Source: Salmonirosea aquatica
Lineage (GTDB): Bacteria; Bacteroidota; Bacteroidia; Cytophagales; Spirosomataceae
NCBI RefSeq assembly: GCF_009296315.1
Contig: NZ_WHLY01000002.1
Coordinates: 4,376,501-4,440,500 of the forward strand
Direction of reading: 5' to 3'
DNA length: 64,000 nt
Shown here: in pieces, positions 45,301 to 54,766 of the stretch
How positions within the stretch are numbered: the first letter of the stretch is position 1
How the letters are laid out: every line of letters begins with the position of its first letter
Notes under the pieces: generated by a model
What the model was told of the DNA's origin: nothing
What the model saw: the letters and a program-made list of their open reading frames with translations, nothing else
The model's database searches: none
Made by a program: the position numbers and the translations under genes

Positions 45301-46323
45301 TTAAACTTCAAAATCAGGATCTACATGTTTCTTGATCATCTCGCGCAGGCTTTCTACGGTTTCCCATTCTGTGTTGTTCCCTGAATTGTAGGCAAAACCT
45401 TCCGCTACGGGTACCGCTCCCGTCTCCTGAATAAAGACTTCGGCTTTCCAAACCGGAGACTGCGGGATAATGGCATAATACTGGCCCAAATCGTAGGTGA
45501 AGAACGAATCGGAGGAGGTAATCATTTCTTCGTGAATTTTCTCACCGGGGCGGATGCCAATCACGCGATGCTCACAGTCAGGGCCGATGGCCTGGGCCAC
45601 GTCCATGATTCGATACGAGGGAATCTTAGGCACGAAAATCTCACCCCCCCAGGCGTTGGCAAGCGCGTAAAGTACCATATCTACCCCGGCCTGTAGAGAA
45701 ATATTAAAGCGGGTCATGCTTTTAACCGTGATGGGAAGTACCCCTTCCTTTTTCTTTTTGATAAAAAAAGGAATGACAGATCCATTGGAACCCATCACGT
45801 TGCCGTAACGTACGACTGAAAAGCGGATTTGTCGTTTACCCCGAATGTTGTTCGCCGCGACGAATAATTTATCTGAAGTAAGTTTGGTAGCACCATACAG
45901 GTTAATGGGGGCGCATGCTTTATCAGTAGAAAGAGCTACTACGTTACGGACTCCCATTTCCAGCGCGGCTTTAATGACGTTCTCGGCTCCGCCTACATTG
46001 GTTTTAACACATTCATCAGGATTATACTCCGCAATGTGGACGTGTTTCATAGCGGCAGTGTGGATCACAAAATCGATGTCCTGAAAGGCACGCTTAAGCC
46101 GCTCATAATCCCGGACATCGCCGATAAAGAAGCGAATCGGTGGGTATAGATCCTCAGGGTACTCTTGCGCCATCTGAAACTGCTTCTGCTCGTCCCGGGA
46201 ATAAATTACCAGCCGCTTAACGCCCGGCCACCGCTGAAAAATTGTTTGGGTCAGGGCTTTTCCCAGCGATCCCGTTCCTCCTGTGATCAGAATACTCTTT
46301 TCTGTTAAATCTAGGTTATCCAT
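45301..46323 (-). CDS. pseB: UDP-N-acetylglucosamine 4,6-dehydratase (inverting)
   Basis: 340 residues, SDR-fold nucleotide-sugar dehydratase with C5 inversion, the first step to pseudaminic acid. Marks: ITGGTGSLGKAL at 13-24, FIGDVRDYERL, HTAAMKHVHIAEYNPDECVKTN, LSTDKACAPINLYGATKLTSDKL with the catalytic YxxxK, and VRYGNVMGSNGSVIPFF. The MKHV form is specific for inverting dehydratases. It is the first gene of the sugar operon, right after a strong terminator at 46416-46463, so the operon probably starts near 46.35 kb. Confidence 0.93.
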   Translation of the reverse strand: MDNLDLTEKSILITGGTGSLGKALTQTIFQRWPGVKRLVIYSRDEQKQFQMAQEYPEDLYPPIRFFIGDVRDYERLKRAFQDIDFVIHTAAMKHVHIAEYNPDECVKTNVGGAENVIKAALEMGVRNVVALSTDKACAPINLYGATKLTSDKLFVAANNIRGKRQIRFSVVRYGNVMGSNGSVIPFFIKKKKEGVLPITVKSMTRFNISLQAGVDMVLYALANAWGGEIFVPKIPSYRIMDVAQAIGPDCEHRVIGIRPGEKIHEEMITSSDSFFTYDLGQYYAIIPQSPVWKAEVFIQETGAVPVAEGFAYNSGNNTEWETVESLREMIKKHVDPDFEV

Positions 46324-46415
46324 TCAATTAGTAAAATGCTTTGATAAGCGTATTTTAGGGGCGCAAATATCGGGCTATTTTCCAAGTATTCCCACAGCCC
46401 AAAGTAGTTAATGAA

Positions 46416-46463
46416 AAGTGCGAGGCAGGTGATTACCGAATGGTAATCACCTGCCTCGCACTT
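46416..46463 (-). terminator. Very strong terminator with 22-base perfect arms
   Basis: Perfect arms at 46416-46437 and 46442-46463 around a GAAT loop. It lies after the surface-protein gene (stop 46515) on the minus strand and ahead of pseB. It splits the polysaccharide locus into an export part and a sugar-synthesis part. The T tract after it is short, so it may work by stem strength; it would act in both directions. Confidence 0.85.
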
Positions 46464-46514
46464 ATTTCGCATTTTCCGAAACTTGCCGGGCTTTAAACAC
46501 CTGACTTTCTGTTT

Positions 46515-47903
46515 CTATTTTTGCTCGTTCAGTTTTTGCTCAATTCGTTGAATTTGGGTTTTGAGAGTAGTGTTTTCCTTTTTCAGCTCAATGATGTACA
46601 GCATCATTTCTTCTACTTTTTCTAACAGTACAGCATCCGTTTTTTGCAGATCATTGCCATTTTCAACCATTTCCTGAGCAGAAGGCACCCCAGGCAAGTG
46701 CTTATTTTCCTTGATAAAGGATGCTACATCCTCGACCGAACGAAGTTGGTAGTCATCCTGCAATACATTGTCGCGCCAGTCAGCGGTGCTTTTCACAGCT
46801 ACTTTTACACGCTCAGCCAGGATGCCATCCGACACATACAATTTATAGCCCGCTGGTGTACTACTCAAACCCGTACCAATCATGATGCCGCCTGCATTAT
46901 TGTTGATGAGGTGATCGTCGGCAGTTAGCGTCCAGTGGCGATCGAGACTTTCAGAGGCTTCCCGAGCGCTTGCGCTCGAACTTCGCATCAAGTTTCCACT
47001 GCCATCCACAACCAAGGGATAGGTTGTGCCCGTAGATGTAGGCAGATTCTCGAAGCGTATGCCTGCTGTAGCACTTGACGCTGCATTTACATGTAATAAA
47101 GCAGTTGGAGATGAAACGTTTATGCCAGTTTTAACCCCGGCCCGTCCCAATACCAAACAATTATTACAATTGACTCTTGCCCCTTCACCAATGGCAGTAG
47201 AGTAGCTTACATTGGAGACATTACTTGAAGAAAAATCTCCGATGAATGTATTAGCATAGCCATTTGTAACTCCAAGGCCTGTGGCGCGCCCTACATAGAC
47301 ATTATAGTCACCTACGGTATTGTCGTAACCAGACCCACGTCCAAGAAAAGTGTTATCACTCCCAGAAGAAGTAAGATAACCTGAAGCCTCTCCTAGGAAT
47401 GTATTATGGTTTCCCGAACTGTTACTAAGACCAGAGGAACTGCCAATAAAAAGGTTGCTGGTTCCTGTGGTGTTTGCTTCACCTGCACGAAATCCCAGAA
47501 AAGCGTTATCAGTACCATTAGCACTTAAAAAGGTCATGTTATTAACCCGCAAGGTATTTCCCGTGGGAATATTTATACTGCCATTGACATCCAACCGTTG
47601 CAGGGGGGTGTCTGTTCCCAGGCCTACATTACCTGTATTAAAGTAGATATTGGCGCCATTATTAGTAAATTGGCTGGGTGTTCCACCCGCATCGGGAGCT
47701 AAAAAAATCAAACCATTGGCATCCACGCTCAATACCTTGCCATTAGTGGGTTGCGTAGCCGAGCCACTGTTGAGATTGGAAAGTTTTACGCCCTGGTTGC
47801 CAATGACCAGCGGTTGTCCGGTAGGAGTAGTGATCTGGTTTTGGGCCATGCCGGTGAGGGCACATGAAAGTAGGCCCAGCGTTAAGGTAAATTTCGTTTT
47901 CAT
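46515..47903 (-). CDS. Surface protein with head-like repeats and C-terminal coiled coil
   Basis: 462 residues from the ATG at 47903, which opens a signal peptide (MKTKFTLTLGLLSCALTGMAQ). The middle has at least four imperfect repeats of about 18-20 residues with the pattern NTFLGxxSGxxxxSG (for example NTFLGEASGYLTSSGSD), similar to trimeric adhesin heads. The C-terminal part carries FIKENKHLPGVPSAQEMVENG, then a leucine-heptad coiled coil (VEEMMLYIIELKKENTTLKTQIQRIEQKL), a widespread Bacteroidota surface-protein ending. The role may be attachment or anchoring of the polysaccharide; not demonstrated. It lies inside the locus between the Wzz-like gene and a strong terminator. Confidence 0.85.
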   Translation of the reverse strand: MKTKFTLTLGLLSCALTGMAQNQITTPTGQPLVIGNQGVKLSNLNSGSATQPTNGKVLSVDANGLIFLAPDAGGTPSQFTNNGANIYFNTGNVGLGTDTPLQRLDVNGSINIPTGNTLRVNNMTFLSANGTDNAFLGFRAGEANTTGTSNLFIGSSSGLSNSSGNHNTFLGEASGYLTSSGSDNTFLGRGSGYDNTVGDYNVYVGRATGLGVTNGYANTFIGDFSSSNVSNVSYSTAIGEGARVNCNNCLVLGRAGVKTGINVSSPTALLHVNAASSATAGIRFENLPTSTGTTYPLVVDGSGNLMRSSSASAREASESLDRHWTLTADDHLINNNAGGIMIGTGLSSTPAGYKLYVSDGILAERVKVAVKSTADWRDNVLQDDYQLRSVEDVASFIKENKHLPGVPSAQEMVENGNDLQKTDAVLLEKVEEMMLYIIELKKENTTLKTQIQRIEQKLNEQK

Positions 47904-48061
47904 AGAAGATCGGTGGTATGATATGAACGGATGCTGGCAAAAAACTTCTCTAAGATAAGCAATGGTTTCAAAATACAAAAATGAATATTATCAAACGGTA
48001 CCCTATGAAGCTACTACAGAGAATATGACTGCTTGAGGTAAATAGATTAAAATCTAACGCA

Positions 48062-49057
48062 TTATTTTTTCTGACGCACCAGCAAAAAGATGATGGCAGC
48101 CAATCCGCCGAGAATGGCAAAGCCCAAAGCATAGTTACGGCGTTTGGGACTACTGCGCCAATTGGAAACCATGGGTGGTTCCAAGACTTTTATTACAGGG
48201 GCATCTTCCATGGCCTGAAGGCGGGCCGCCTCAAGTTGTTGGGTCAGCTGACCGTAAAGTGTTTGCGCCTGCATGAATTCAGTTTGTAAGCGTTGTTCAC
48301 CCACCCGGGCCACATTGCTATAGGTATTACGGTTGCGGTCGCGGTAGGCGTTGAGGGCCATTTCCGACCGCTGGTATTTGTTTTTCGCCTCGGCCATCTG
48401 CTGACGCAGAAAAGCTACTTTCTCAAATTTCTTACCCCCCCGGTACTCGGTCACAAATTCGGTGAGGTAGGACAAGCTAAACGTGGCGCAGGCGGCGGCT
48501 AACTTGGGGTCGGGCATTTCGACCCGAAGCGACAGGATACCGTTCATTTTGTCCGCGACGGCTGAAATGCGATCGGCAAGATCTTTCATGGCTCGCTCCT
48601 GTTCCTTAGACATTGTAATCAGCGTGTCACCCTGTGCCAACTGTTGCGGGGTAAAGGGTTTGGCTTCTTCATCGAGGTAGGTAACCAACAGTACCTTTTT
48701 TCCGTTCTGCAAAGGAAATGGGGTGGATAGTACTTTCAAAAGGAACGGTTTGCTACTGAGAATGCTCGGGTAAAGATCGGGCCGCAATGCATCCGACATG
48801 GTTTTACCCAGGGAGATGCCCGCCAAACTGGCCAGGTCGCTCAATCCTCCCGCGCCGCCACCCGCCCCGTATTCGGGGAGAATTTTGGCGGTGGCTTCAA
48901 ATTCCTCAGGGACTAAATATGAAATCCCATAGCCAATGCCGCCAAACAGCAATCCAGCCAAGAGAAGGATAAGCCAATTGCGCTTGAAAAAGGCAGAAAT
49001 ATCGCTGAGGCTTATTTCGACAATCCCGCTCTCGGGATTAGGAGCAGATTCGTTCAT
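48062..49057 (-). CDS. Wzz/chain-length determinant family protein
   Basis: 331 residues, a polysaccharide copolymerase. An N-terminal cytoplasmic stretch EISLSDISAFFKRNW precedes the first membrane helix (about 29-50), then a large periplasmic part with the coiled-coil-rich region EKVAFLRQQMAEAKNKYQRSEMALNAYRDRNRNTY, and a second helix (about 305-325) after PPMVSNWRSSPKR, the typical Wzz proline/arginine junction. No tyrosine kinase domain is attached and none is encoded nearby. It would set the length of the polymer. It lies eight bases from the Wza-like gene, in the same operon. Confidence 0.88.
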   Translation of the reverse strand: MNESAPNPESGIVEISLSDISAFFKRNWLILLLAGLLFGGIGYGISYLVPEEFEATAKILPEYGAGGGAGGLSDLASLAGISLGKTMSDALRPDLYPSILSSKPFLLKVLSTPFPLQNGKKVLLVTYLDEEAKPFTPQQLAQGDTLITMSKEQERAMKDLADRISAVADKMNGILSLRVEMPDPKLAAACATFSLSYLTEFVTEYRGGKKFEKVAFLRQQMAEAKNKYQRSEMALNAYRDRNRNTYSNVARVGEQRLQTEFMQAQTLYGQLTQQLEAARLQAMEDAPVIKVLEPPMVSNWRSSPKRRNYALGFAILGGLAAIIFLLVRQKK

Positions 49058-49064
49058 AACGTAA

Positions 49065-50156
49065 TCAGAATAGACGAATGGCAGTAAAGATGAGTGTGGA
49101 AATTAGAGATATTATAGCAATCCGTTCGGACGGACTCGTTTCTCGGCCGGCTTTAGCCAAGCGTGGAGGTACGTTGATGGTGGTACCGGGCTTGATCGAT
49201 GGACGATCATTAAAAAAGAGAATCCGTTTGCTGCGATTCACGCGCCCGTTGGCATAAGAGACAAACACCTTGTTCTTACGCGCGTTATCGGTGTAACCCC
49301 CAGCCTGTGAAATATATTCGTTGAAGCTGAAGGCCGGATCATAATTGACCAAGGAGGGGTTGAGCACTTCGCCGATGATGCGTACCGTTTCGACCTGGCG
49401 GGGAATCAGAATGGAATCGCCGTCCTGCACAAGGATGTTGGCGGGCTGAGCTGGATTGTTCAAAATCGATACCATATCGAGCCCAACCAGCTGGCGGGTA
49501 GGGGGGATAACTGCTTTTACGGAATCCTGCTTTACTGTGACCGTTGCCGTTGCTGATTTGACTCGGCCCACCAAGGGATTGGTACCCAAGTCTTCGAGTA
49601 ACTCGCTATCCTGCTGTTGGATACTGGAAATTTGTCGCGTGAGTCGCGCTCCGGCTAGGTAGGCACTGGGTTTCAAGCCCCCGGCACGTTGGATGATGTC
49701 GGAAATACGTTCGGCATTGTTCAGGATGGCGTACCGGCCGGGGTACATCACTTCGCCGTCGAGTACAATGGTTTTCTGCTCTTCGTAGCTCGGGGCTTTT
49801 CGCACAAAGACAATATCGAAGGGCATAAGTTCAAATCTCCTGGTTTCGGGCCGGATTTGCAGATCACGATCCACATCGAAGGTCAGGATTTGGGTAGTCT
49901 GCGAAGCAGAGGTTAGCATGCTGTCATTCTTGACGCGCCGGGCCACTTCAATGCGGTAGGGGGTAGCGCCTTCGGAGTATCCGCCAGCCAGATAAATCAG
50001 GTCAGAAACGGTCATGCCCTGTGCGTAGGGAAAGATGTTACTCTGATTGACAGCTCCCTGGATAGATACGGTTTCCTTTGCTTTAAGTTCGGTCACCGAC
50101 TTTATTACCAGTTTATCTCCGCGACGTAAGGGTATGTCCTCTATCTCGCCGCGCAC
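49065..50156 (-). CDS. SLBB-domain polysaccharide export protein, C-terminal part
   Basis: 363 residues starting at a GTG at 50156, which is internal to the ancestral gene, so this is not likely to be translated on its own. It contains three further SLBB-type segments (VSIQGAVNQSNIFPYAQGMTV, VLDGEVMYPGRYAILNNAERI and VRIIGEVLNPSLVNYDPAFSF) and ends in a hydrophobic helix (IAIISLISTLIFTAIRLF). This is the part of the Wza-like exporter downstream of the frameshift; the coding sequence continues upstream to about 50.5 kb. Confidence 0.75.
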   Translation of the reverse strand: MRGEIEDIPLRRGDKLVIKSVTELKAKETVSIQGAVNQSNIFPYAQGMTVSDLIYLAGGYSEGATPYRIEVARRVKNDSMLTSASQTTQILTFDVDRDLQIRPETRRFELMPFDIVFVRKAPSYEEQKTIVLDGEVMYPGRYAILNNAERISDIIQRAGGLKPSAYLAGARLTRQISSIQQQDSELLEDLGTNPLVGRVKSATATVTVKQDSVKAVIPPTRQLVGLDMVSILNNPAQPANILVQDGDSILIPRQVETVRIIGEVLNPSLVNYDPAFSFNEYISQAGGYTDNARKNKVFVSYANGRVNRSKRILFFNDRPSIKPGTTINVPPRLAKAGRETSPSERIAIISLISTLIFTAIRLF

Positions 50157-50371
50157 AAGTTTTCCCAGATCAAAAGACAGAACCTCAGCTTCAAGAAACT
50201 CATTGTTACGATTAATGATGGCTCGGTTTATGAAGGCGTCTTCCTTCAGGCCTTCTGCCTTTTTGATAAGTTCTTTAACCGTCTTGCTTCCTTCCTCAAT
50301 GGCGTAGAAACCTGGCCGATAGACCGATCCTTCAATGGAAACGCTGTTCTCGTAGCGATTCAGAATTTCCC

Positions 50372-51649
50372 CTATTTCGTACAGGTCACCATCTTTGGGT
50401 ATGAAATCCTTAACCTGATCGGCGCTAATAAGGCCAATTTTAAGTTCTTTACCCGTATTTCGTTCGTAGCGGATGGTGGCGGTATAGGCCTTGCTGGTGT
50501 ACCCCCGGCATATCGGATCAGATCGGCAAAGGTGTCGCTGGTGCTGGCTTCAAATATACCCTCACGCTTCACCTCCCCGACTAGTTCTACCCGGGCCTGA
50601 TAGGGATATACCATAATGATATCCTGATCCTGAAGGCCGATATCATTTTTCATATTGGCATCTACAATAAACTCGTAGAGGTCAATTTTGGCAACTACAT
50701 TGTTATTTCGGATTACTTCGATCTTCCGGAACGAACCGTTTTCAGTAGGTCCGCCCGAAGCATAAAGCGCGTTGAAAGCTGTAGCCAGGGAGGAAACGGA
50801 GTAGGAGCCGGGACGCGCTACGTCACCGGTTACCAGTACGTTGATGGTACGTATGTTACCCAAAGTAATATTGGCGTAGGTACCGCTGCCAGGACGGTTC
50901 AGCGAAGAGAATGCCTGTCGCAGACGGCTTACGATCCGCTCTGAAGCAGCCTCAATGGAAAGCCCGCTTACGTAAACCGGAGCAAGGTTCAACATTTTAA
51001 CGGTACCTTCGGGACTTACCTTCAAACGAAAATTATCCACGGAGTTACCATAAATATCCACGATAAGTTCGTCATCAGGGCCTAAAATATAATTTTTAGG
51101 AGTAGCCAGGCGGAGATTGGGCGCAAAATCCAGATAGGCGTTCTGGAAAATAGGTGCGCCAAAAATGCGCTTCTGGGTTTCCGAAAGTTGTGGTTGATTG
51201 TTTTCCCGGCGTCGGTTCAGGTTATTATTATCGTAGCGATCCTGGTTTAGGTCTCCGTACTGATCCTGATACATAGGGTCATTTGGATCCAGGTTGTCGT
51301 TCCGGTACCGGCTTTGTCCCTGATTTTGATTCGAACTCTGGGTAGGACGGGACTGGATGCGGTCACGGGTGACGCCCAGCGTATCGCGGCCCCCGACCCG
51401 GTTGCCGGTTTGAGTTTGGGCACCTTCCAGTCGCTGACGCAGTTTGGCGATGTCGTCTACGGTGAACCCTCGCGCCATAGCAGCCTGCTCGATCTCCATG
51501 TCAGTCATGCCGCTGGCCTTGGCTTGCTGGTAGTACCGCAATAATTGGGCATTGGACATCTGGGAAGGATTAGGTACCTGTGCCTGTGCGGAGGTACCTG
51601 CTAGTGCCAGCGTAAGGAAAATAGCTATACAAGTGAAGATATGACGCAT
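50372..51649 (-). CDS. SLBB-domain polysaccharide export protein, N-terminal part
   Basis: About 425 residues from ATG 51649 with signal peptide (MRHIFTCIAIFLTLALAGTSAQAQ). A Q/N-rich linker (SNQNQGQSRYRNDNLDPNDPMY) separates an N-terminal DUF-like segment (NAQLLRYYQQAKASGMTDMEIEQAAMARGF) from the Poly_export core NYILGPDDELIVDIYGN and two SLBB segments (VLVTGDVARPGSYSV and VELVGEVKREGIFEA). After RYAGGTP it runs out of frame (ARPIPPPS...) to a chance stop at 50372. It forms the periplasmic ring and outer-membrane channel in intact homologues. Confidence 0.8.
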   Translation of the reverse strand: MRHIFTCIAIFLTLALAGTSAQAQVPNPSQMSNAQLLRYYQQAKASGMTDMEIEQAAMARGFTVDDIAKLRQRLEGAQTQTGNRVGGRDTLGVTRDRIQSRPTQSSNQNQGQSRYRNDNLDPNDPMYQDQYGDLNQDRYDNNNLNRRRENNQPQLSETQKRIFGAPIFQNAYLDFAPNLRLATPKNYILGPDDELIVDIYGNSVDNFRLKVSPEGTVKMLNLAPVYVSGLSIEAASERIVSRLRQAFSSLNRPGSGTYANITLGNIRTINVLVTGDVARPGSYSVSSLATAFNALYASGGPTENGSFRKIEVIRNNNVVAKIDLYEFIVDANMKNDIGLQDQDIIMVYPYQARVELVGEVKREGIFEASTSDTFADLIRYAGGTPARPIPPPSATNEIRVKNLKLALLAPIRLRISYPKMVTCTK

Positions 51650-51784
51650 GGGTGAGGATTTGCTGTTTTTCGGGAACAGATTGGGGATTGGCCCATCCGG
51701 CTGCCTGTCCAATTTTCTACTAACGAACATTAGAGAGAATTTCATTCGAAGTCTTTAAAAAAATGGGTGACAGTTGCGAGCGGA

Positions 51785-53560
51785 TCAATGGGCAGCCACC
51801 TGTATGGTGAGTTCTTTCAGTTGCTGGTGGGAAATTGAAGAAGGAGAGTCGATCATGACATCCCGGCCCGAGTTATTTTTTGGAAAAGCGATAAAATCAC
51901 GGATTGAGTCGGCCCCGCCAAACAGCGAGCACAGGCGGTCGAAGCCGAAGGCGATTCCAGCATGCGGAGGAGCGCCAAATTCGAAAGCATTAAGCAGAAA
52001 GCCAAACTGCGCCTGGGCTTCTTGGGGAGTGAATCCTAAAATTTCGAACATTTTCTGCTGAAGTTCTTTCTGGAAAATCCGTACCGAGCCACCGCCGACT
52101 TCCACGCCATTGATAACCATATCGTATGCATTGGCCCGTACCTTCCCCGGCTCCGTACCGAGCAGCGGAATATCTTCGGGCTTGGGACTGGTAAAAGGAT
52201 GGTGCATGGCATACCAGCGTTGCTGACCGGTAGCTTCGTCTTCTCCGTACTCCAGCAGCGGGAAATCTACGACCCATAGCACGCGATAGTCGTCGGTTTG
52301 GCGTAGGCCGAGGCGGGTACCCATTTCCAGACGTAGTTCGTTGAGTTGCTTGCGGGCGGTATCGGCTCCACCCGAAACCAGCAGAAGTAAGTCGCCAGGC
52401 TTGGCGTCAAAAGCTTCGGCCCACTGGCGCAAGGTACCTTCATCGTAAAATTTGTCTACCGAAGATTTCAGGGTTCCGTCTTCATTATAGCGCACGTAAA
52501 TCAACCCTTTGGCCCCGATCTGCGGACGTTTCATCCATTCGGTGAGTTCGTCCATTTGTTTGCGGGTGTACGAAGAACAGCCTGGGGCGCAAATGCCCAC
52601 CACCAGTTCGGCCGCATCGAAAACAGGAAAATCCTGGCCGGAGGTCAGGTCAGTATCTAATCCTTTCAATTCCACAAATTCCAGCCCGAACCGGATGTCG
52701 GGTTTGTCCGATCCGTAGCGCTGCATGGCTTGAGCGTAAGTCATGCGGGGTACCTCAGGTAGGTCGATGTTCTTGACATTTTTGAACAAATGCCGGATGA
52801 GCCCCTCAAAAGTATTCAATACGTCTTCCTGGGTTACGAAAGCCATTTCGCAGTCGATCTGAGTAAACTCGGGCTGGCGGTCGGCCCGAAGGTCCTCGTC
52901 CCGGAAACACTTTACAATCTGATAATAGCGGTCAAAGCCTGATACCATCAGCAGTTGCTTGAAGGTTTGGGGAGATTGGGGTAGGGCGTAGAATTCACCG
53001 GGATTCATGCGGCTGGGTACTACAAAATCGCGGGCGCCTTCGGGCGTGGATTTGATCAGAACGGGAGTTTCTACCTCGATGAAGTCCAGCTTGTCCAGAT
53101 AGCCACGGGTGTGGCGGGCTACCTGATGGCGTAGCATCAGATTCTGACGAATAGGCGTACGGCGCAGATCCAGGTAACGGTACTTCATGCGTAGGTCCTC
53201 GCCACCGTCGGTTTCGTCTTCGATCAGGAAAGGCGGAAGCTTGGCCGGATTCAGTACTACTAATTCATGTACCCGCACCTCGATGGCCCCAGTAGGTAGC
53301 TTGTCATTCTTGGAATACCGCTCGATCACCTCCCCTTTGGCCCCGATCACAAACTCGCGGCCCAGCGTACGGGCCGTTTCCAGCAGTTCGGCACTGGCCT
53401 TGCCTTCCTCGAACAAAAGCTGGGTAATTCCGTAGCGGTCTCTTAGATCAATCCAAAGCATGCCGCCTTTGTCGCGCGTGCGCTGCACCCATCCACAGAG
53501 GGTAACTTCTTGACTGACATGATCTAAACGGAGTTCGCCACAGGTGTGAGTTCGTAACAT
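51785..53560 (-). CDS. aspS: Aspartyl-tRNA synthetase
   Basis: 591 residues, the usual bacterial length. Visible are the N-terminal anticodon-binding OB fold ([24 protein letters not shown]), the class II motif 2 ([18 protein letters not shown]), the bacterial GAD insertion (about 300-400), and motif 3 at the end (GIAFGFDRL). Charges tRNA-Asp (and tRNA-Asn if the organism lacks AsnRS, which cannot be told here). It stands just outside the polysaccharide locus, about 135 bases upstream of the Wza-like gene, and faces a divergent lipoprotein gene. A TAnnTTTG-type -7 box lies at 53610-53617 on the minus strand, but I could not find a matching -33 element. Confidence 0.97.
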   Translation of the reverse strand: MLRTHTCGELRLDHVSQEVTLCGWVQRTRDKGGMLWIDLRDRYGITQLLFEEGKASAELLETARTLGREFVIGAKGEVIERYSKNDKLPTGAIEVRVHELVVLNPAKLPPFLIEDETDGGEDLRMKYRYLDLRRTPIRQNLMLRHQVARHTRGYLDKLDFIEVETPVLIKSTPEGARDFVVPSRMNPGEFYALPQSPQTFKQLLMVSGFDRYYQIVKCFRDEDLRADRQPEFTQIDCEMAFVTQEDVLNTFEGLIRHLFKNVKNIDLPEVPRMTYAQAMQRYGSDKPDIRFGLEFVELKGLDTDLTSGQDFPVFDAAELVVGICAPGCSSYTRKQMDELTEWMKRPQIGAKGLIYVRYNEDGTLKSSVDKFYDEGTLRQWAEAFDAKPGDLLLLVSGGADTARKQLNELRLEMGTRLGLRQTDDYRVLWVVDFPLLEYGEDEATGQQRWYAMHHPFTSPKPEDIPLLGTEPGKVRANAYDMVINGVEVGGGSVRIFQKELQQKMFEILGFTPQEAQAQFGFLLNAFEFGAPPHAGIAFGFDRLCSLFGGADSIRDFIAFPKNNSGRDVMIDSPSSISHQQLKELTIQVAAH

Positions 53561-53651
53561 AAAAGAAAATTAATTCAATTTGTACCGGGTTGCTTATGAG
53601 TTGAGGGGCAAAAGTACGTATTTTTACCAAATGTACCTTGATGAAGATTTA

Positions 53652-54569
53652 ATGAAGTCTGCCCACGCGTTCCCTTTTTCCCTTTTGTTTCTGCTGTTTA
53701 TCACAACCGCCTGCCTGGACAAGGATCCGGTGGTCGTCGATCCTGATACTACCAGATCCGATGTATTTGAGAGTGTACCCCTGCGCGTGCCCATTGCTCC
53801 CGGCCAGGTGGACGAAGCCTCGGGCCTGGCCGACAGCCGAACCCTGCCCGGCTACCTTTGGACGCACGAAGACGCGGGCAGTGATAATCGGCTTTTCCTG
53901 CTTAATCATGAAGGTACCTCGATCAGCAGTTATGTGCTGCCTGGCATTGTCAATTACGATTGGGAGGACATTGCCGTGGGTGGCGGGCCACAGGAAGGGG
54001 TAAGCTATCTGTATATTGGCGATATTGGTAACAATGATGCCAATCCGGGCGTGACTTCTCACTCGATATACCGAATGCCCGAACTGACGAGCCTCGAAGG
54101 CAGTTTTTCCGCCGATCAAATCGCAAGGGTCACATACCGCTATCCCGAAGGTACCCCCGATGCCGAAACGCTGTTATTTGATTCGGTAACCAAGGATCTC
54201 TTTGTTATTTCCAAAGAACTCGAGAGGACCCGGATCTATCGCCTGCCGTACCCACAGTCTACCGACGGAGTCGTTACGGCAGAACTGGTGGGGCAAATTC
54301 CGGCGGTGCTACTAGCTACGGGTGGAGATATTTCGGCAGATGGGCAGGAGATTCTGATACGTACCTATACAAATGTCTACTACTGGCGACGCAAATCGGG
54401 TGAAACCATTGGTCAAGCGCTCCTGCGGCAGGCCTCGAAGACCCTACCTTACGAGCTGGAACCTCAGGGCGAAGCGGTCTGTTTCGATCGGGAGATGAAG
54501 GGGTACTTTACGCTGAGCGAACGCCGTACCGCCACGAGTGTTACGTTGAATTACTACGGGCGGAAGTGA
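53652..54569 (+). CDS. Lipoprotein with beta-propeller-like repeats, unknown function
   Basis: 305 residues from the ATG at 53652, because it opens a lipoprotein signal with the acylated Cys at position 21 (LFLLFITTAC). The longer frame starting at 53580 would overlap the upstream promoter region. The mature part has repeated beta-strand blocks with aspartates (ASGLADSRTLPGYLWTHEDAGSDNRLF, YDWEDIAVGG, LYIGDIGNND), which looks like a propeller. I do not recognise a defined family. Located divergently from aspS, followed by a repeat-rich gap and then a response regulator on the other strand. Confidence 0.8.
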   Translation: MKSAHAFPFSLLFLLFITTACLDKDPVVVDPDTTRSDVFESVPLRVPIAPGQVDEASGLADSRTLPGYLWTHEDAGSDNRLFLLNHEGTSISSYVLPGIVNYDWEDIAVGGGPQEGVSYLYIGDIGNNDANPGVTSHSIYRMPELTSLEGSFSADQIARVTYRYPEGTPDAETLLFDSVTKDLFVISKELERTRIYRLPYPQSTDGVVTAELVGQIPAVLLATGGDISADGQEILIRTYTNVYYWRRKSGETIGQALLRQASKTLPYELEPQGEAVCFDREMKGYFTLSERRTATSVTLNYYGRK

Positions 54570-54682
54570 GTTTTTTAGAACAGGAGTGGCTAAGTACAGG
54601 AGTATAGAAGGGGCAGAGGCACATAGGGACAACGTGTTTTGAGATTGAAGAGTAGGTACCCTGATGTTCAAATTTCCTTTCA

Positions 54683-54756
54683 ACAATTACACAATTACAC
54701 AATAACACAATTACACAATTACACAACAGCGCGGGCTGCCGCCTCGGGGCGCCCCG
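54683..54756. repeat. Tandem 8-base repeat ACAATTAC with GC-rich palindrome
   Basis: Five consecutive copies of ACAATTAC (one with a single change) span 54683-54722. After a short break comes a GC-rich block with the perfect palindrome CGGGGCGCCCCG at 54745-54756; the repeat motif then resumes at 54761. The block looks inserted into the repeat. It lies in the gap between the lipoprotein gene and the response regulator gene. Confidence 0.75.
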
Positions 54757-54766
54757 CCGTACACAA

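Larger units (their letters stand above)
49065..51649 (-). pseudogene. Frameshifted Wza-like polysaccharide export gene (SLBB repeats)
   Basis: The two halves described separately are one gene. Around 50496-50503 the minus strand reads GGTACACCAGC; removing the two bases AC gives GGTACCAGC and restores a single frame of about 860 residues from a signal peptide (ATG 51649) to the stop at 49065. After the join the protein continues SKAYTATIRYERNTGKELKIG, with no stop until 49065, and the region between the two halves is open in this frame. So this is a 2-base insertion (or 1-base loss), either a real inactivation or an assembly error. The gene is needed for export of the polymer, so real loss would break the locus. 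Confidence 0.8.

Noticed and set aside
49065-51745. Two independent SLBB genes
   Set aside because: The second reading frame starts at an internal GTG and the coding sequence continues upstream of it in the same frame to the point of the shift, so they are two halves of one gene.
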